Assembly: GCF_013520865.1 (NCBI RefSeq)
Contig: NZ_JACDXJ010000001.1
Location: forward strand, 4,015,501-4,079,500
Reading direction: 5' to 3'
Length of the DNA stretch: 64,000 nucleotides
Origin: Microvirga mediterraneensis
Lineage (GTDB): Bacteria > Pseudomonadota > Alphaproteobacteria > Rhizobiales > Beijerinckiaceae
Position numbers and translations under genes: made by a program. Below, piece by piece: positions 1-8,510 of the stretch. Position 1 is the first letter of the stretch. The number at the start of each line of letters is the position of its first letter. Under the pieces are notes generated by a model, which did not search any database, had not been told where the DNA came from, and was given only the letters and a program-made list of their open reading frames with translations.

Positions 1-92
1 TGAATTGGCATCTCCTTCCAACGCCTTCCAACCTTTATCCCCCATGCCAAGCCGCCGGAGCCTCTCGGCAAGATGGACGTTGGGTCATGGGT

Positions 93-563
93 TCAGGTCA
101 CGTCCGTCGCAATCTTCAGACCGCGCTTGATCGTCTTGAGGGAAATCAGGCTCTTGTACTTGCGCACGACCGGTTGCTCGGTCATCAGCCGCTCGATGAA
201 GGCGTTGTAGCCGTCGAGGTCGCGAGTGGACACAAGAAGCACGTAATCCGCATCCCCCGTGACGTACCAGCATGATTGCACCTCCGGGGCCTCGGAAACC
301 CAACGCTTAAAGGCCTCCAGGGCGCTTCGACGCTCGTTGTCGATCTCCACCTCGACCAGCACCGTCACCGTTCGCCCGAGCGACCGCGGCTCGACCAGTG
401 CAATCACCTTCTCGATGACGCCCTCCCGCTTCAGGCGAGAGATCCTGCGCTGCACGGCGGACGCGGAGAGACCGACCTCGGCGGCGATCACCTCGCTCGA
501 TCGTTCAGCGTCGTCCTGGAGCAGATCGAGGATCAGACGGTCGAAATCATCAAGGCTCGTCAT
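93..563 (-). CDS. Lrp/AsnC family transcriptional regulator
   Basis: This 156-residue protein has the Lrp/AsnC layout. An N-terminal winged helix-turn-helix covers about residues 3-60 (DRLILDLLQDDAERSSEVIA, then a recognition helix around SASAVQRRISRLKREGVIEK). A C-terminal RAM/ACT-like ligand-binding domain covers about 68-150 (GDADYVLLVSTRDLDGYNAF). Family members sense amino acids and control amino-acid metabolism genes. It is transcribed divergently from the PLP-dependent dehydratase that starts 100 bp away, the usual arrangement of a local Lrp-type regulator and its target. The ligand cannot be read from the sequence. The family call is secure and the target is inferred from position. 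Confidence 0.93.
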   Translation of the reverse strand: MTSLDDFDRLILDLLQDDAERSSEVIAAEVGLSASAVQRRISRLKREGVIEKVIALVEPRSLGRTVTVLVEVEIDNERRSALEAFKRWVSEAPEVQSCWYVTGDADYVLLVSTRDLDGYNAFIERLMTEQPVVRKYKSLISLKTIKRGLKIATDVT

Positions 564-662
564 GCGGAAATCGTGCGATACATCAGGTTCTCGAGCGGGC
601 TTTCAGCGCGCCTCGCATAAAAATCGGGAGCAAGCCGCACGGAAGATTGCTACGTTTCTCGC

Positions 663-1622
663 ATGAGCAACACTGACCTGTCACCTGTCCGAATCGCCAA
701 GGCGCGGCACCTGATCGACCCCGTCTTCATGAACTCCGCCCTGCGGACGTCGCCTGCTATCGACCGGCATCTCGGGCTGTCCCTGTGGCTGAAGGACGAG
801 ACTGAAAATCCGATCCGCTCCTTCAAGGGCCGAGGAACCAGCCTGTTCGTCGCCAGCGACCTTGGCGGGCCCACAACCCTTGTCGCGGCCTCCGCAGGCA
901 ATTTCGGCCAAGGCTTGGCCTATGCCGCCGCCAAAGCCGGGCATCGGGTCATCGTCTTTGCCGCCGAGACGGCGAGCCCGCTCAAGATCGACGCCATGCG
1001 CAAGTTCGGGGCCGAGGTCATCCTCCACGGGCAGGATCTCGATGCCGCCAAGGCCCGAGCGAAGACCTTCGCCGCCGAGCGGAGCTTCCGGTTCGTGGAG
1101 GACGGGGCGGAGCCTGCCATCGCCGAGGGTGCGGGCACGATTGCCATGGAAATCACAGACGCGCTGCCGGAGATCGATGCCGTGTTCATTCCGCTCGGCA
1201 ACGGCGCTCTCGCCTCCGGCATGGGGTGCTGGCTCAGGCACCGCTCGCCCAGGACCCGCATCGTCGCCGTCGCGGCCGAAGGAGCGCCCTGCATGGCACA
1301 TTCCTTTACGGCAGGGCGCCCGATGGAGACACCCTCGGTCGACACGATCGCCGACGGCATCGCCGTGCGGGTGCCGGTGCCGTTCGCGGTCGAGTCCTTG
1401 AAGGAGACCGTCGACGAGGTGGCGCTCGTGAGCGATCGGGCCATCCTGGAGGCCATGCGTCTCATTCGGCAGCATCTCGGCCGCGTGGTGGAGCCTGCGG
1501 GCGCCGCAGGCCTGGCCGGACTTCTGACCCGACGACGGGAACATGCGGGTTCCCGTGTAGCAACGGTGCTATGCGGGGCTAACCTCACCCCGCAGCAGAT
1601 CACAGCCTGGCTGCCGGATTAG
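663..1622 (+). CDS. PLP-dependent threonine dehydratase-like enzyme
   Basis: This 319-residue fold-type II PLP enzyme belongs to the serine/threonine dehydratase or diaminopropionate ammonia-lyase-like group. The Schiff-base lysine is K55 in RSFKGRG, preceded by the typical LKDETENP segment. AASAGNFGQGLAYAA matches the substrate/cofactor loop, and IPLGNGALASG stands where the glycine-rich phosphate loop is expected. The chance that it is catabolic threonine dehydratase proper is limited: it is short and has no C-terminal ACT domain. Substrate could be threonine, serine or another beta-hydroxy or amino acid. The divergent Lrp/AsnC gene suggests induction by an amino acid. The ATG start has no strong Shine-Dalgarno. 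Confidence 0.85.
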   Translation: MSNTDLSPVRIAKARHLIDPVFMNSALRTSPAIDRHLGLSLWLKDETENPIRSFKGRGTSLFVASDLGGPTTLVAASAGNFGQGLAYAAAKAGHRVIVFAAETASPLKIDAMRKFGAEVILHGQDLDAAKARAKTFAAERSFRFVEDGAEPAIAEGAGTIAMEITDALPEIDAVFIPLGNGALASGMGCWLRHRSPRTRIVAVAAEGAPCMAHSFTAGRPMETPSVDTIADGIAVRVPVPFAVESLKETVDEVALVSDRAILEAMRLIRQHLGRVVEPAGAAGLAGLLTRRREHAGSRVATVLCGANLTPQQITAWLPD

Positions 1623-1667
1623 CGCCTTCGGCATTCCCCGCCCCTTCTCAGCCGAATGGAGGCCCCG

Positions 1668-2525
1668 ATGTCCCTTCCCCCGGGCGTGACCAGCCGCCCT
1701 GCCCTGACCTTTACGACATCTGCGCTCGCCGAGATCATGACCGCCTGCTTCGAAGGCTATGTCGTGGCTCAGACGATTAACGGAGAGATGTTCAACGCCC
1801 GCTTCCGGCGCGAGACCCTAGACCTGCACGCCAGCCGCGTGTTCGTGGAAGGCGAATGCCCTGTCGCTCTCATCCTTGTGGCCCGTCGTGGCTGGACGGC
1901 GCGGATCGCCGCAATGGGCATCGTCCCGTCTCACCGGGCTCGGGGCCTCGGGCGGATTGCTTTGAGTGAGGTCGTCGACAATCTGCGCAGCCTCGGCGAC
2001 CGCCGTGTGCTGCTCGAGGTCATCGACACCAACGAGCCGGCCGTGCGCCTTTACCGCAGCCTCGGCTTCGAGAGCAGCCGCCGGCTGATCGGCTATCGCC
2101 GACCTGCGGCGGCCGAAGCATCATCTGCCATGGCTCACCTTGTCGACATCGATCCATTGCTCATCGCCCGCAAGCTGGCCGAGGAAGGACCGGCAGATCT
2201 TCCATGGTTCATGGCCCCGGAAACTCTTTCTGCCATGGCCGCACCGGCGCGTGGGCTGTCTCTGGAGGGAGCCGCCTTCGCCCTCGTGGAACCTGCGCCG
2301 CAACCTGCAAGCCTCACCCTGCGTACCCTCTTCGTGAACCGCGACGCGCGGAGACGCGGATTGGGCCGCGCCATGATCTCTGCCCTGTCGGCAACCTATC
2401 CAAAGCATGATCTGCTCGTCACCGCGAACATGCCCGAGGAACTCGCTCTGGACTTCATGGCCCGCATGGGATTCGACCGGACACCGATCGGCCAGTTCGA
2501 GATGTATCTTGAGATCGCTACCTGA
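1668..2525 (+). CDS. Tandem GNAT-domain N-acetyltransferase
   Basis: The product is about 285 residues with two GNAT folds in a row. The first shows the acetyl-CoA signature around GIVPSHRARGLGRIAL with a following LYRSLGFE motif. The second shows TLFVNRDARRRGLGRAM followed by FMARMGFDRT. I chose the ATG at 1668 rather than 1656 because GGAGG at 1658-1662 lies 5 nt upstream of it, inside the longer reading frame. It lies 45 bp downstream of the dehydratase on the same strand and could be co-transcribed. The substrate is unknown. The gene converges on mgtA. Confidence 0.85.
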   Translation: MSLPPGVTSRPALTFTTSALAEIMTACFEGYVVAQTINGEMFNARFRRETLDLHASRVFVEGECPVALILVARRGWTARIAAMGIVPSHRARGLGRIALSEVVDNLRSLGDRRVLLEVIDTNEPAVRLYRSLGFESSRRLIGYRRPAAAEASSAMAHLVDIDPLLIARKLAEEGPADLPWFMAPETLSAMAAPARGLSLEGAAFALVEPAPQPASLTLRTLFVNRDARRRGLGRAMISALSATYPKHDLLVTANMPEELALDFMARMGFDRTPIGQFEMYLEIAT

Positions 2526-2580
2526 CCTTATCATTCAAGGCCGACCGCTAAACCGCAAGGAGGACAAGTGGAAAGGACAC

Positions 2581-5217
2581 TCAGCCCGCAGCTTTCAAGC
2601 CTCTGGAATAGCGTCTTGCAATCGAGCGCTGCTTTGGCAGGGCGAAGCGCTTCAGGATCTCCGCCATCAGAAGGTAGCCCGCCCCAAGAACAGCCAGGAT
2701 CGCCAGGATGGGCCAGGGAAGCGTTACGAATCCTAGGCCCATCCCCATGGGCGACAAGGCCATGAGGAGAGCCACGCCCAGGGTTAAGAGCGAGCTCGCC
2801 ACCAGCACCTTGTTCGGCCCGCTGATCCAAGCCGGCAGGGAGGTCCGGATCAGGAAGACGACGAGAATCTGCGTTGCCGTGGATTCCACGAACCATCCCG
2901 TCCGGAAAACCTCTGCCGATGCACCAAAGCCCTGAAGCAGGACCACGAAAGTCGCGATGTCGAACACGGACGACAGCGGCCCCATGATCAACGAGAAACG
3001 CAAAAGCTCGTGCATGTTCCAGGTATGAGGACGGGCAATCTCGCGCTCATCGACATTGTCGAAGGGAATGCCGGTTTCGCTTACGTCGTAGAGCAGGTTG
3101 TTGAGGAGAACCTGGATCGGCGTCAGCGGGAGGAAGGGCAAGAAAAGCGATGCGAAAGCCATCGACAGCATATTGCCGAAATTCGACGACGTCCCCATTC
3201 GGATGTACTTCATGATGTTCGCATAGGTCCGCCTGCCCTCGGCGACCCCATCCGCTACGACGCCAAGATCGTGCTCGAGCAGGATCATGTCGGCTGCGGC
3301 GCGGGCGACATCGGACGCTCCATCCACGGACAAGCCGGCATCTGCGGCCTTGATGGCAGGAGCGTCATTGATGCCGTCGCCGATGAATCCGACCGTGTGG
3401 CCCTGCGCCTGAAGAGCTCGAACGATCCGCGTCTTCTGATCTGGCGATACGCGAGCGAACAGGTCGGTCTGGACAGCACGCACAGCCAGCGCCTCGTCGC
3501 CGAGCTTGGCAATCTCGGCTCCCGTCAACAAACCATGCGCGGGGACATCGAGGGCCCCGACGATGTGGTGCAGAACCGGCGCGGCATCGCCTGAGATGAT
3601 CTTGATTTTCACCCCGACTGCCTCCAGCCTGGCGATCGCCTGAGCGGCCGAGGCCTTCGGCGGATCGGCGAAGACGCAATAGCCGGAGAAGACGAGGTCC
3701 TGTTCATCGTCAACGGCAGGCCTGTCACGATCCGCAGGTATGCTCCGCCAGGCAACGCCGAGACAACGAAGTCCTTGAGTGGACTTCTCCTCGAGAAGGC
3801 GTTCCAATCTCATCCGGACGTTTGAATCGAGGGCAATTGCGACACTTGTTCCCTGATCGACCCGATCACATCGCGCCAGAATTTCCTCAGGCGCCCCCTT
3901 CACGATCAGAATGCGCTCTCCGTCCTTCGCGGCAAGAACAGAAACGCGTCGACGCTCGAAGTCGAAAGGCACGTCCGCGATCCGCCGCCATGCGTCCAAG
4001 GATTTGTCTTCCGCATGCGCAAGAATGGCGTCATCGAGTGCACTCCTGACGCCGCTCTCGAACCGGCTGTTGACCGTGGCCAATTCGATCACCCTCTCTG
4101 AATCCACTCCATTGAGATCCGGATGACCGACCAATGCGATGCTGGCCTCGGTCAGGGTACCGGTCTTGTCGGTGCACAGAACATCCATGGCCCCAAGATC
4201 ATGGATCGCCGACAGACGCTTCACGACCACCTTGCGGGCTGCCATGCGTACGGCCCCACGCGACAAGGTCACGGTCATGATCATCGGCAGCAGTTCCGGC
4301 GTGAGCCCGACCGCCAATGCCACCGCGAAGAGGAAGGACTCAATCGCTGGTCGATGAAGCATCAGGTTGGCAAGGAGGACGAACAACACCAGGAAGGCCG
4401 TCATGCGCAGGATCAGGATCCCGAAGGCATGCAGCTCCCTTTCGAAGGCGGTGGGCGGCTCCACTGTTCGCAGGGCGGCTGCAATCCCGCCGAACCGGGT
4501 TTGTGCGCCGGTGGCGACCACCAGCATGGTGGCCTCACCGCTCACCAGCGCCGTGCCGCCAAACAGGGCATTGAAGGCTTCCGCCGGCGTGTCCGCATTG
4601 CTCGGTCCGGGCCGCTTCTCGACCGGAAACGGTTCGCCGGTCAGCAATGCCTCGTTCGTGTGGGCCGCCTTGGTGTCGAGCACGATCCCGTCAGCCGGGA
4701 CGAGGTCGCCTGCGCGCAGCAGAACGATGTCGCCAGGCACGATCTCGTCAACCGGCAGGCTGAGCGGCTTTCCGTCCCGCTCCACGGTCGAGCGCACTGC
4801 CACCGAACGCTTGAGAGCGTCGGCCGCAGCTTCGGCGCGATGCTCTTGCGTGACATCGAGTGCAATGGAGAGCCCCAGGATCGTCAGGATGATGCCGAAG
4901 CTTGCCCAGTCGCCGGTAGCGCCGGAGATCAGGGCAGCCGCGATCAGGATGGCAATGAGCGGCTCGACAAGGCGCTTGCCGATCTTCGCAAGAATTCTGC
5001 GGCGCGTCGGCTCGACGGCGACATTGGGGCCGAAGTCCAGCAGACGCCGAGCCGCTTCTTTCGCGGACAATCCATCCTTCCCTGTCCCGCATCGGGTAAG
5101 GCATTCCTCTGTAGGATAGACCCAGAAGCGATCCTGGGCGCCCGCTGGCGCACGCTCAGGATCGGCAAGGCCTTGGCGCACCGCCTTTCGATCCGGAGTC
5201 GAACTCGATTGTATCAT
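2581..5217 (-). CDS. mgtA: Mg2+-importing P-type ATPase (MgtA/MgtB type)
   Basis: This 878-residue P3B-type ATPase imports Mg2+ across the inner membrane. An N-terminal cation-ATPase domain is followed by the first membrane hairpin. The actuator domain carries TGEPFPVEK (TGE loop near residue 192), the phosphorylation site is DKTGTLTEA near residue 348, and the hinge motif GDGINDAPAIKAADAGLSV lies near 611. The C-terminal membrane segments include the family-typical FGNMLSMAFASLFLPFLPLT stretch. Length agrees with MgtA (about 900). It starts 20 bp after the CBS-BON gene on the same strand, so the two are probably one transcript in which the CBS protein could act as a nucleotide- or Mg-responsive partner (inference). 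No Mg2+ riboswitch leader is evident. Confidence 0.95.
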   Translation of the reverse strand: MIQSSSTPDRKAVRQGLADPERAPAGAQDRFWVYPTEECLTRCGTGKDGLSAKEAARRLLDFGPNVAVEPTRRRILAKIGKRLVEPLIAILIAAALISGATGDWASFGIILTILGLSIALDVTQEHRAEAAADALKRSVAVRSTVERDGKPLSLPVDEIVPGDIVLLRAGDLVPADGIVLDTKAAHTNEALLTGEPFPVEKRPGPSNADTPAEAFNALFGGTALVSGEATMLVVATGAQTRFGGIAAALRTVEPPTAFERELHAFGILILRMTAFLVLFVLLANLMLHRPAIESFLFAVALAVGLTPELLPMIMTVTLSRGAVRMAARKVVVKRLSAIHDLGAMDVLCTDKTGTLTEASIALVGHPDLNGVDSERVIELATVNSRFESGVRSALDDAILAHAEDKSLDAWRRIADVPFDFERRRVSVLAAKDGERILIVKGAPEEILARCDRVDQGTSVAIALDSNVRMRLERLLEEKSTQGLRCLGVAWRSIPADRDRPAVDDEQDLVFSGYCVFADPPKASAAQAIARLEAVGVKIKIISGDAAPVLHHIVGALDVPAHGLLTGAEIAKLGDEALAVRAVQTDLFARVSPDQKTRIVRALQAQGHTVGFIGDGINDAPAIKAADAGLSVDGASDVARAAADMILLEHDLGVVADGVAEGRRTYANIMKYIRMGTSSNFGNMLSMAFASLFLPFLPLTPIQVLLNNLLYDVSETGIPFDNVDEREIARPHTWNMHELLRFSLIMGPLSSVFDIATFVVLLQGFGASAEVFRTGWFVESTATQILVVFLIRTSLPAWISGPNKVLVASSLLTLGVALLMALSPMGMGLGFVTLPWPILAILAVLGAGYLLMAEILKRFALPKQRSIARRYSRGLKAAG

Positions 5218-5236
5218 CGCCTAAGTTCCGAAGCGG

Positions 5237-5956
5237 CTATCTTGGGCTGTCGTCCGGCGGAAGGATCACCATTCCGGACACAGGCTCGATCCAGACCAGC
5301 TGATCCTTCACCGACTTTACACCGGGCACGTTCTCCGCGATCACGTGGGCGGCCCTCCGCTCCCGCTCATCGAAGATCGATCCGATAAGTTCAACGGCGC
5401 CGTTCAGCACATTGACCCTGATGAACGACCCACCCCAGTCCTGACTGGCGAGTTCCGCAACGATGGCATTGCGGATCTGCTCGTCGTTCATCATCTCCTG
5501 CGCGCTCGCCGGAGGAAGAGCCTGCGCCAGGGCGCGCATGATATCGGATCGCGTCACGATCCCGATCAAGCTATCGCCCTTGATGACCGGAAGCCGCTTG
5601 ATGTGGCGGCGGCTCATGGCTTCGACGACGTCATCGAGCGTCGCATCGCTTTGAACCGTCACGAGGTCGGCGGACATTACCTCTTCGACCTTGCGGCCAT
5701 GGGCATGGACGAATTCATCCGCGATCCTGCCGGGCCCGACGAGGAATTCCAGCCACGATGGACGTCTGCATTCGGTACCGAGCTCGCTTCGGCGCAGAAG
5801 GTCACCTTCGCTGACAACACCGACCAGGCGGCCGTTGCGTTCGACCACGGGAAGGCCGCTGATCCGATGGGCCAGCATGAGCTTGGCCGCCTCACCGATG
5901 GAGGTCGAAGGCTCGACGCTGATGACCGGCGTGGTCATGACATTCTCGACAATCAC
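5237..5956 (-). CDS. CBS-CBS-BON domain protein
   Basis: This 239-residue cytosolic protein has a CBS pair (about residues 1-60 and 92-148; VMTTPVISVEPSTSIGEAA and VMSADLVTVQSDATLDDVVE) and then a BON domain (about 155-225; VNVLNGAVELIGSIFDERER). CBS pairs bind adenosyl ligands, and BON domains often mediate membrane or polymer contacts. The start is GTG at 5956, overlapping the stop of the upstream ABC-ATPase remnant as GTGA. An in-frame ATG at 5938 gives a product six residues shorter. It sits directly upstream of mgtA (20 bp) and is likely co-expressed. Confidence 0.9.
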   Translation of the reverse strand: MIVENVMTTPVISVEPSTSIGEAAKLMLAHRISGLPVVERNGRLVGVVSEGDLLRRSELGTECRRPSWLEFLVGPGRIADEFVHAHGRKVEEVMSADLVTVQSDATLDDVVEAMSRRHIKRLPVIKGDSLIGIVTRSDIMRALAQALPPASAQEMMNDEQIRNAIVAELASQDWGGSFIRVNVLNGAVELIGSIFDERERRAAHVIAENVPGVKSVKDQLVWIEPVSGMVILPPDDSPR

Positions 5957-6198
5957 GGTACGTCTCCAGACGCTGTGGAAGGGCTCACTCGAAACCCGGA
6001 TGGTGGCAGGGACGTGAGCATCTTGGTGTGGGTCGACTTGCTTGCCTCGTTCGGCCCGACGAGGCCGAATATCTCGCGGAGCCGCACGTCCAGCGACACG
6101 CTGTCGACGGCAACTATCTCACCGAGGCGTCTCGTCAACGCATGCGTTTCGACGATGCCGGGCTCTTCCGGCTCACAACGAGTGTCGGAGTCCGCCAT
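5953..6198 (-). pseudogene. Remnant of an ABC-2 type ATP-binding subunit
   Basis: This 81-codon reading frame contains a recognisable N-terminal piece of a DrrA/CcmA-type ABC ATPase: LTRRLGEIVAVDSVSLDVR, then EIFGLVGPN and TKMLTSLPPSG. It lines up with the second ATPase of the RbbA-like protein at about 10.7 kb (LTRRFGDFTAVDHVNFTIK, then EEIFGFVGSN and MKMLTGLLPSS). The Walker A loop reads GPNEASKST, so both key glycines are lost, and everything after Walker A (signature motif, Walker B, H-loop) is missing. I read it as a decayed gene fragment, not a working protein. Its stop overlaps the CBS gene start (GTGA), so its translation could still couple to that gene. Confidence 0.7.
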
Positions 6199-6368
6199 CC
6201 CTCCTCCTATGAGACACGTTCATAACCTTGGATATCGCAACCCGGACGAACATTGATCTTCGTCAAGCATCTGCCCTCGTAGGATCGATTGATCCTTCGC
6301 AATGTGCGGCTTGGCGGACCCGGGCAGGATAAAGTTCTTGTCGTCTCTCGTACCGATGAGCGAACGCA

Positions 6369-7391
6369 GTGGGCAGTAACCCGTCTCAATCCAAGCTGCA
6401 GGCGAGCCATTGGAGACGGCGCCATTCGCCCCCCGCAGAGGTTGAGAGCATCGGAAAGACACCTTTTGGCCTTCTCGACTTCGTCATGTGGGCGAGCGGC
6501 TGGCATCAGTTTGGGCTGGCGCTTCTGTCTGGGCTCGCCTTTGCCATGGCCGTCGTCCCTCTCGAGCTCCAGCGGCGCATCATCAACGATACGCTCCGAA
6601 GCCATAGTATCCGTGATATCGCAACGCTGGCGGGGATCTATGTGGCGATTGCCCTCGCGGGCGGTTTGATCAAGCTCATCCTGAATCTGTACCGGAGCTG
6701 GGTCGGCGAGAAGGCCGTGCTTCGGCTGAGAACCTCGCTTCTAGCCGACCTCGTCGACCTGGAGACCGAGCATCAGCCGATGAAGGACGGAATCAAGGTT
6801 TCACTGATCATGGATGAGGCCGATCCCATTGGCGGGTTTGTAGGCACCTGCATCTCGGAACCGCTGCTGCAGGGTGGGATCCTGATCAGCGTCTTCGGCT
6901 ACCTGATCCATCTGCAGCCGCTGCTGGCTATGGTTACACTCCTTGTCTTCACGCCTCAACTCGTCTTCGTGCCGCTCATGCAGCGGGCGATCAACCGAAG
7001 GGTTAGCGCCCGCATTGTCGCTCTTCGCCAGATCAGTGTCGGGATTATAGGCGGATACGCGGACATTTCTGCGCCGGGTCTGCGGGAGAACGCATTGGTC
7101 GAGATCGTCTTCAGCCTGAACATGGGCATCTACAAGCTCAAGTTCTCCATGAATTTTTTCATGAACCTTATGCATCAACTCGGCATATGCTCCATCCTGA
7201 CCCTTGGCGGTTACTGGGTCATACAGGGCAAGATGGAGGTTGGGACTATTGTCGCGTTCCTGTCGGGATTGGCTCAGATCAATGATCCATGGGGCGACCT
7301 GGTCAACTGGTACCGGGACCTGCAGGTCACCCAAACCAAGTATCGCCGAATTGTGGGAGCCGTGCAGGATCTCCAGAAAAAAACTCGCTAG
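6369..7391 (+). CDS. Orphan type-1 ABC exporter transmembrane domain
   Basis: The product is up to 340 residues with five to six predicted membrane helices (for example FGLALLSGLAFAMAVVPLEL, IATLAGIYVAIALAGGLIKL, ILISVFGYLIHL, LLAMVTLLVFTPQLVFVPLM) and the ABC_membrane fold of half-transporters. It ends at YRRIVGAVQDLQKKTR, exactly where an exporter would continue into its nucleotide-binding domain. No Walker motifs follow. It may work with an ATPase encoded elsewhere or be a stable orphan membrane domain. The GTG at 6369 lacks a good Shine-Dalgarno. The next in-frame start (ATG 6487) would remove the conserved IGKTPFGLL segment, so I keep the longer form. Confidence 0.75.
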   Translation: MGSNPSQSKLQASHWRRRHSPPAEVESIGKTPFGLLDFVMWASGWHQFGLALLSGLAFAMAVVPLELQRRIINDTLRSHSIRDIATLAGIYVAIALAGGLIKLILNLYRSWVGEKAVLRLRTSLLADLVDLETEHQPMKDGIKVSLIMDEADPIGGFVGTCISEPLLQGGILISVFGYLIHLQPLLAMVTLLVFTPQLVFVPLMQRAINRRVSARIVALRQISVGIIGGYADISAPGLRENALVEIVFSLNMGIYKLKFSMNFFMNLMHQLGICSILTLGGYWVIQGKMEVGTIVAFLSGLAQINDPWGDLVNWYRDLQVTQTKYRRIVGAVQDLQKKTR

Positions 7392-7769
7392 GATCTTTCA
7401 ATGCATTCACAAAGGCCCTGCGGACGGCATACCAATCGTCTTTACATAAGATTGACGGATATGCCGCTCAGTAGAACCTGATTTCATTCTTAGGCCCTAC
7501 ACGCAGCTGTTACACTCGAACTCAGTTGCCAACTGCATGGCCCCAATGAGTGTCTTGTCTGCGGGGAACAATCAGGCGATCCTAATCCAACCCTCGTCAA
7601 CCGCCGCAGCTTCTATCATCAGGAACCGCTGGGTTGCGTAGCCAAGCATGTGCGGTTCACGCCGAGGCTACCGTATCAAGAGGCACAGGAACCAGTTTTC
7701 GTAACGAAATCCAACCATGCGAACTGAACGATATTGCTCGAACGCGCTTCAGCGCTGAGAGGATATGCG
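7392..7769. other. Intergenic region, no gene seen
   Basis: These 378 bp lie between the orphan ABC membrane domain and the cytochrome gene. The only long reading frames have poor coding character and no recognisable product. I see no tRNA, hairpin terminator with a T-run, or copy of the repeats described elsewhere. It presumably holds the promoter of the cytochrome gene. Confidence 0.5.
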
Positions 7770-8258
7770 ATGGACAGATATTCCGCTTCACGATCTTATC
7801 TGTCTCTGATCGCGGCCATGATCATGTGTCTCTCAGGAGGCCCATCCATGAGAGCCATCGCGCAGGAGCAAGACGCTGGCCGCCCGACGTTGGGCGACCT
7901 TATGCTCCTGACCCAATTGAGGCACTTTAAGCTATGGTATGCGCAAAAGGTCGGAAACTGGCCACTTGCCAATTACGAACTGCAGCAGTTCAAGACGACA
8001 ATCGACCGAATTGTTAAGCTGTATCCGACAGCATCGTCGATCGCTCAAGCCAACTTGATCCATGAAAAGACGGATCCGGCCATGCAGGCCCTGCAGCAGG
8101 CTGTCTCAGACCGGGACGGCTCGCGGTTCGAAGCCGCTTTCTTGCAGGTCACGAATGCTTGCAATCAATGCCACCAAGCTGCCGGCGTCGGGTTTATCAC
8201 CGTGCAGGTGCCAACCCACTCGCCATTCGGCAACCAGAACTTCGGACCGGCGCCCTGA
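7770..8258 (+). CDS. Exported c-type cytochrome-like protein
   Basis: The start is set at ATG 7770 because GAGAGGA (7757-7763) sits 6 nt upstream. The product is 162 residues. An N-terminal signal peptide (SYLSLIAAMIMCLSGGPSM, with a likely cleavage after AIAQ) targets it to the periplasm. A single haem-binding motif CNQCH lies near the C-terminus, preceded by a helical region rich in H, K, Q and E. The fold resembles four-helix c'-type or DUF-type small cytochromes rather than classical cytochrome c, since the haem site is C-terminal. It lies 252 bp upstream of the HlyD-RbbA-YhhJ cassette on the same strand; a shared role is only a guess. Confidence 0.75.
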   Translation: MDRYSASRSYLSLIAAMIMCLSGGPSMRAIAQEQDAGRPTLGDLMLLTQLRHFKLWYAQKVGNWPLANYELQQFKTTIDRIVKLYPTASSIAQANLIHEKTDPAMQALQQAVSDRDGSRFEAAFLQVTNACNQCHQAAGVGFITVQVPTHSPFGNQNFGPAP

Positions 8259-8510
8259 TCGGTCGCAACGTCCTGGATTTGGAGCCGACGACCGCTGATC
8301 TGAACCTTCGCATCAGCACGACACATTAGGATCACCGTAAAGGCAAGGTGATCGGGGCCAATGGTAGGAATTCTGTCCTCACAGCCCTTGCCCAGCGCAA
8401 TACCCCCGGATTTGCTCAATATCAATCCGCCTACCGGACAGCAGGTATAGCTTGTCTGCCAAGAGTTAGGGGATGCGCAACATGCTGCATCCAGAGGATT
8501 ACGGATCCCG

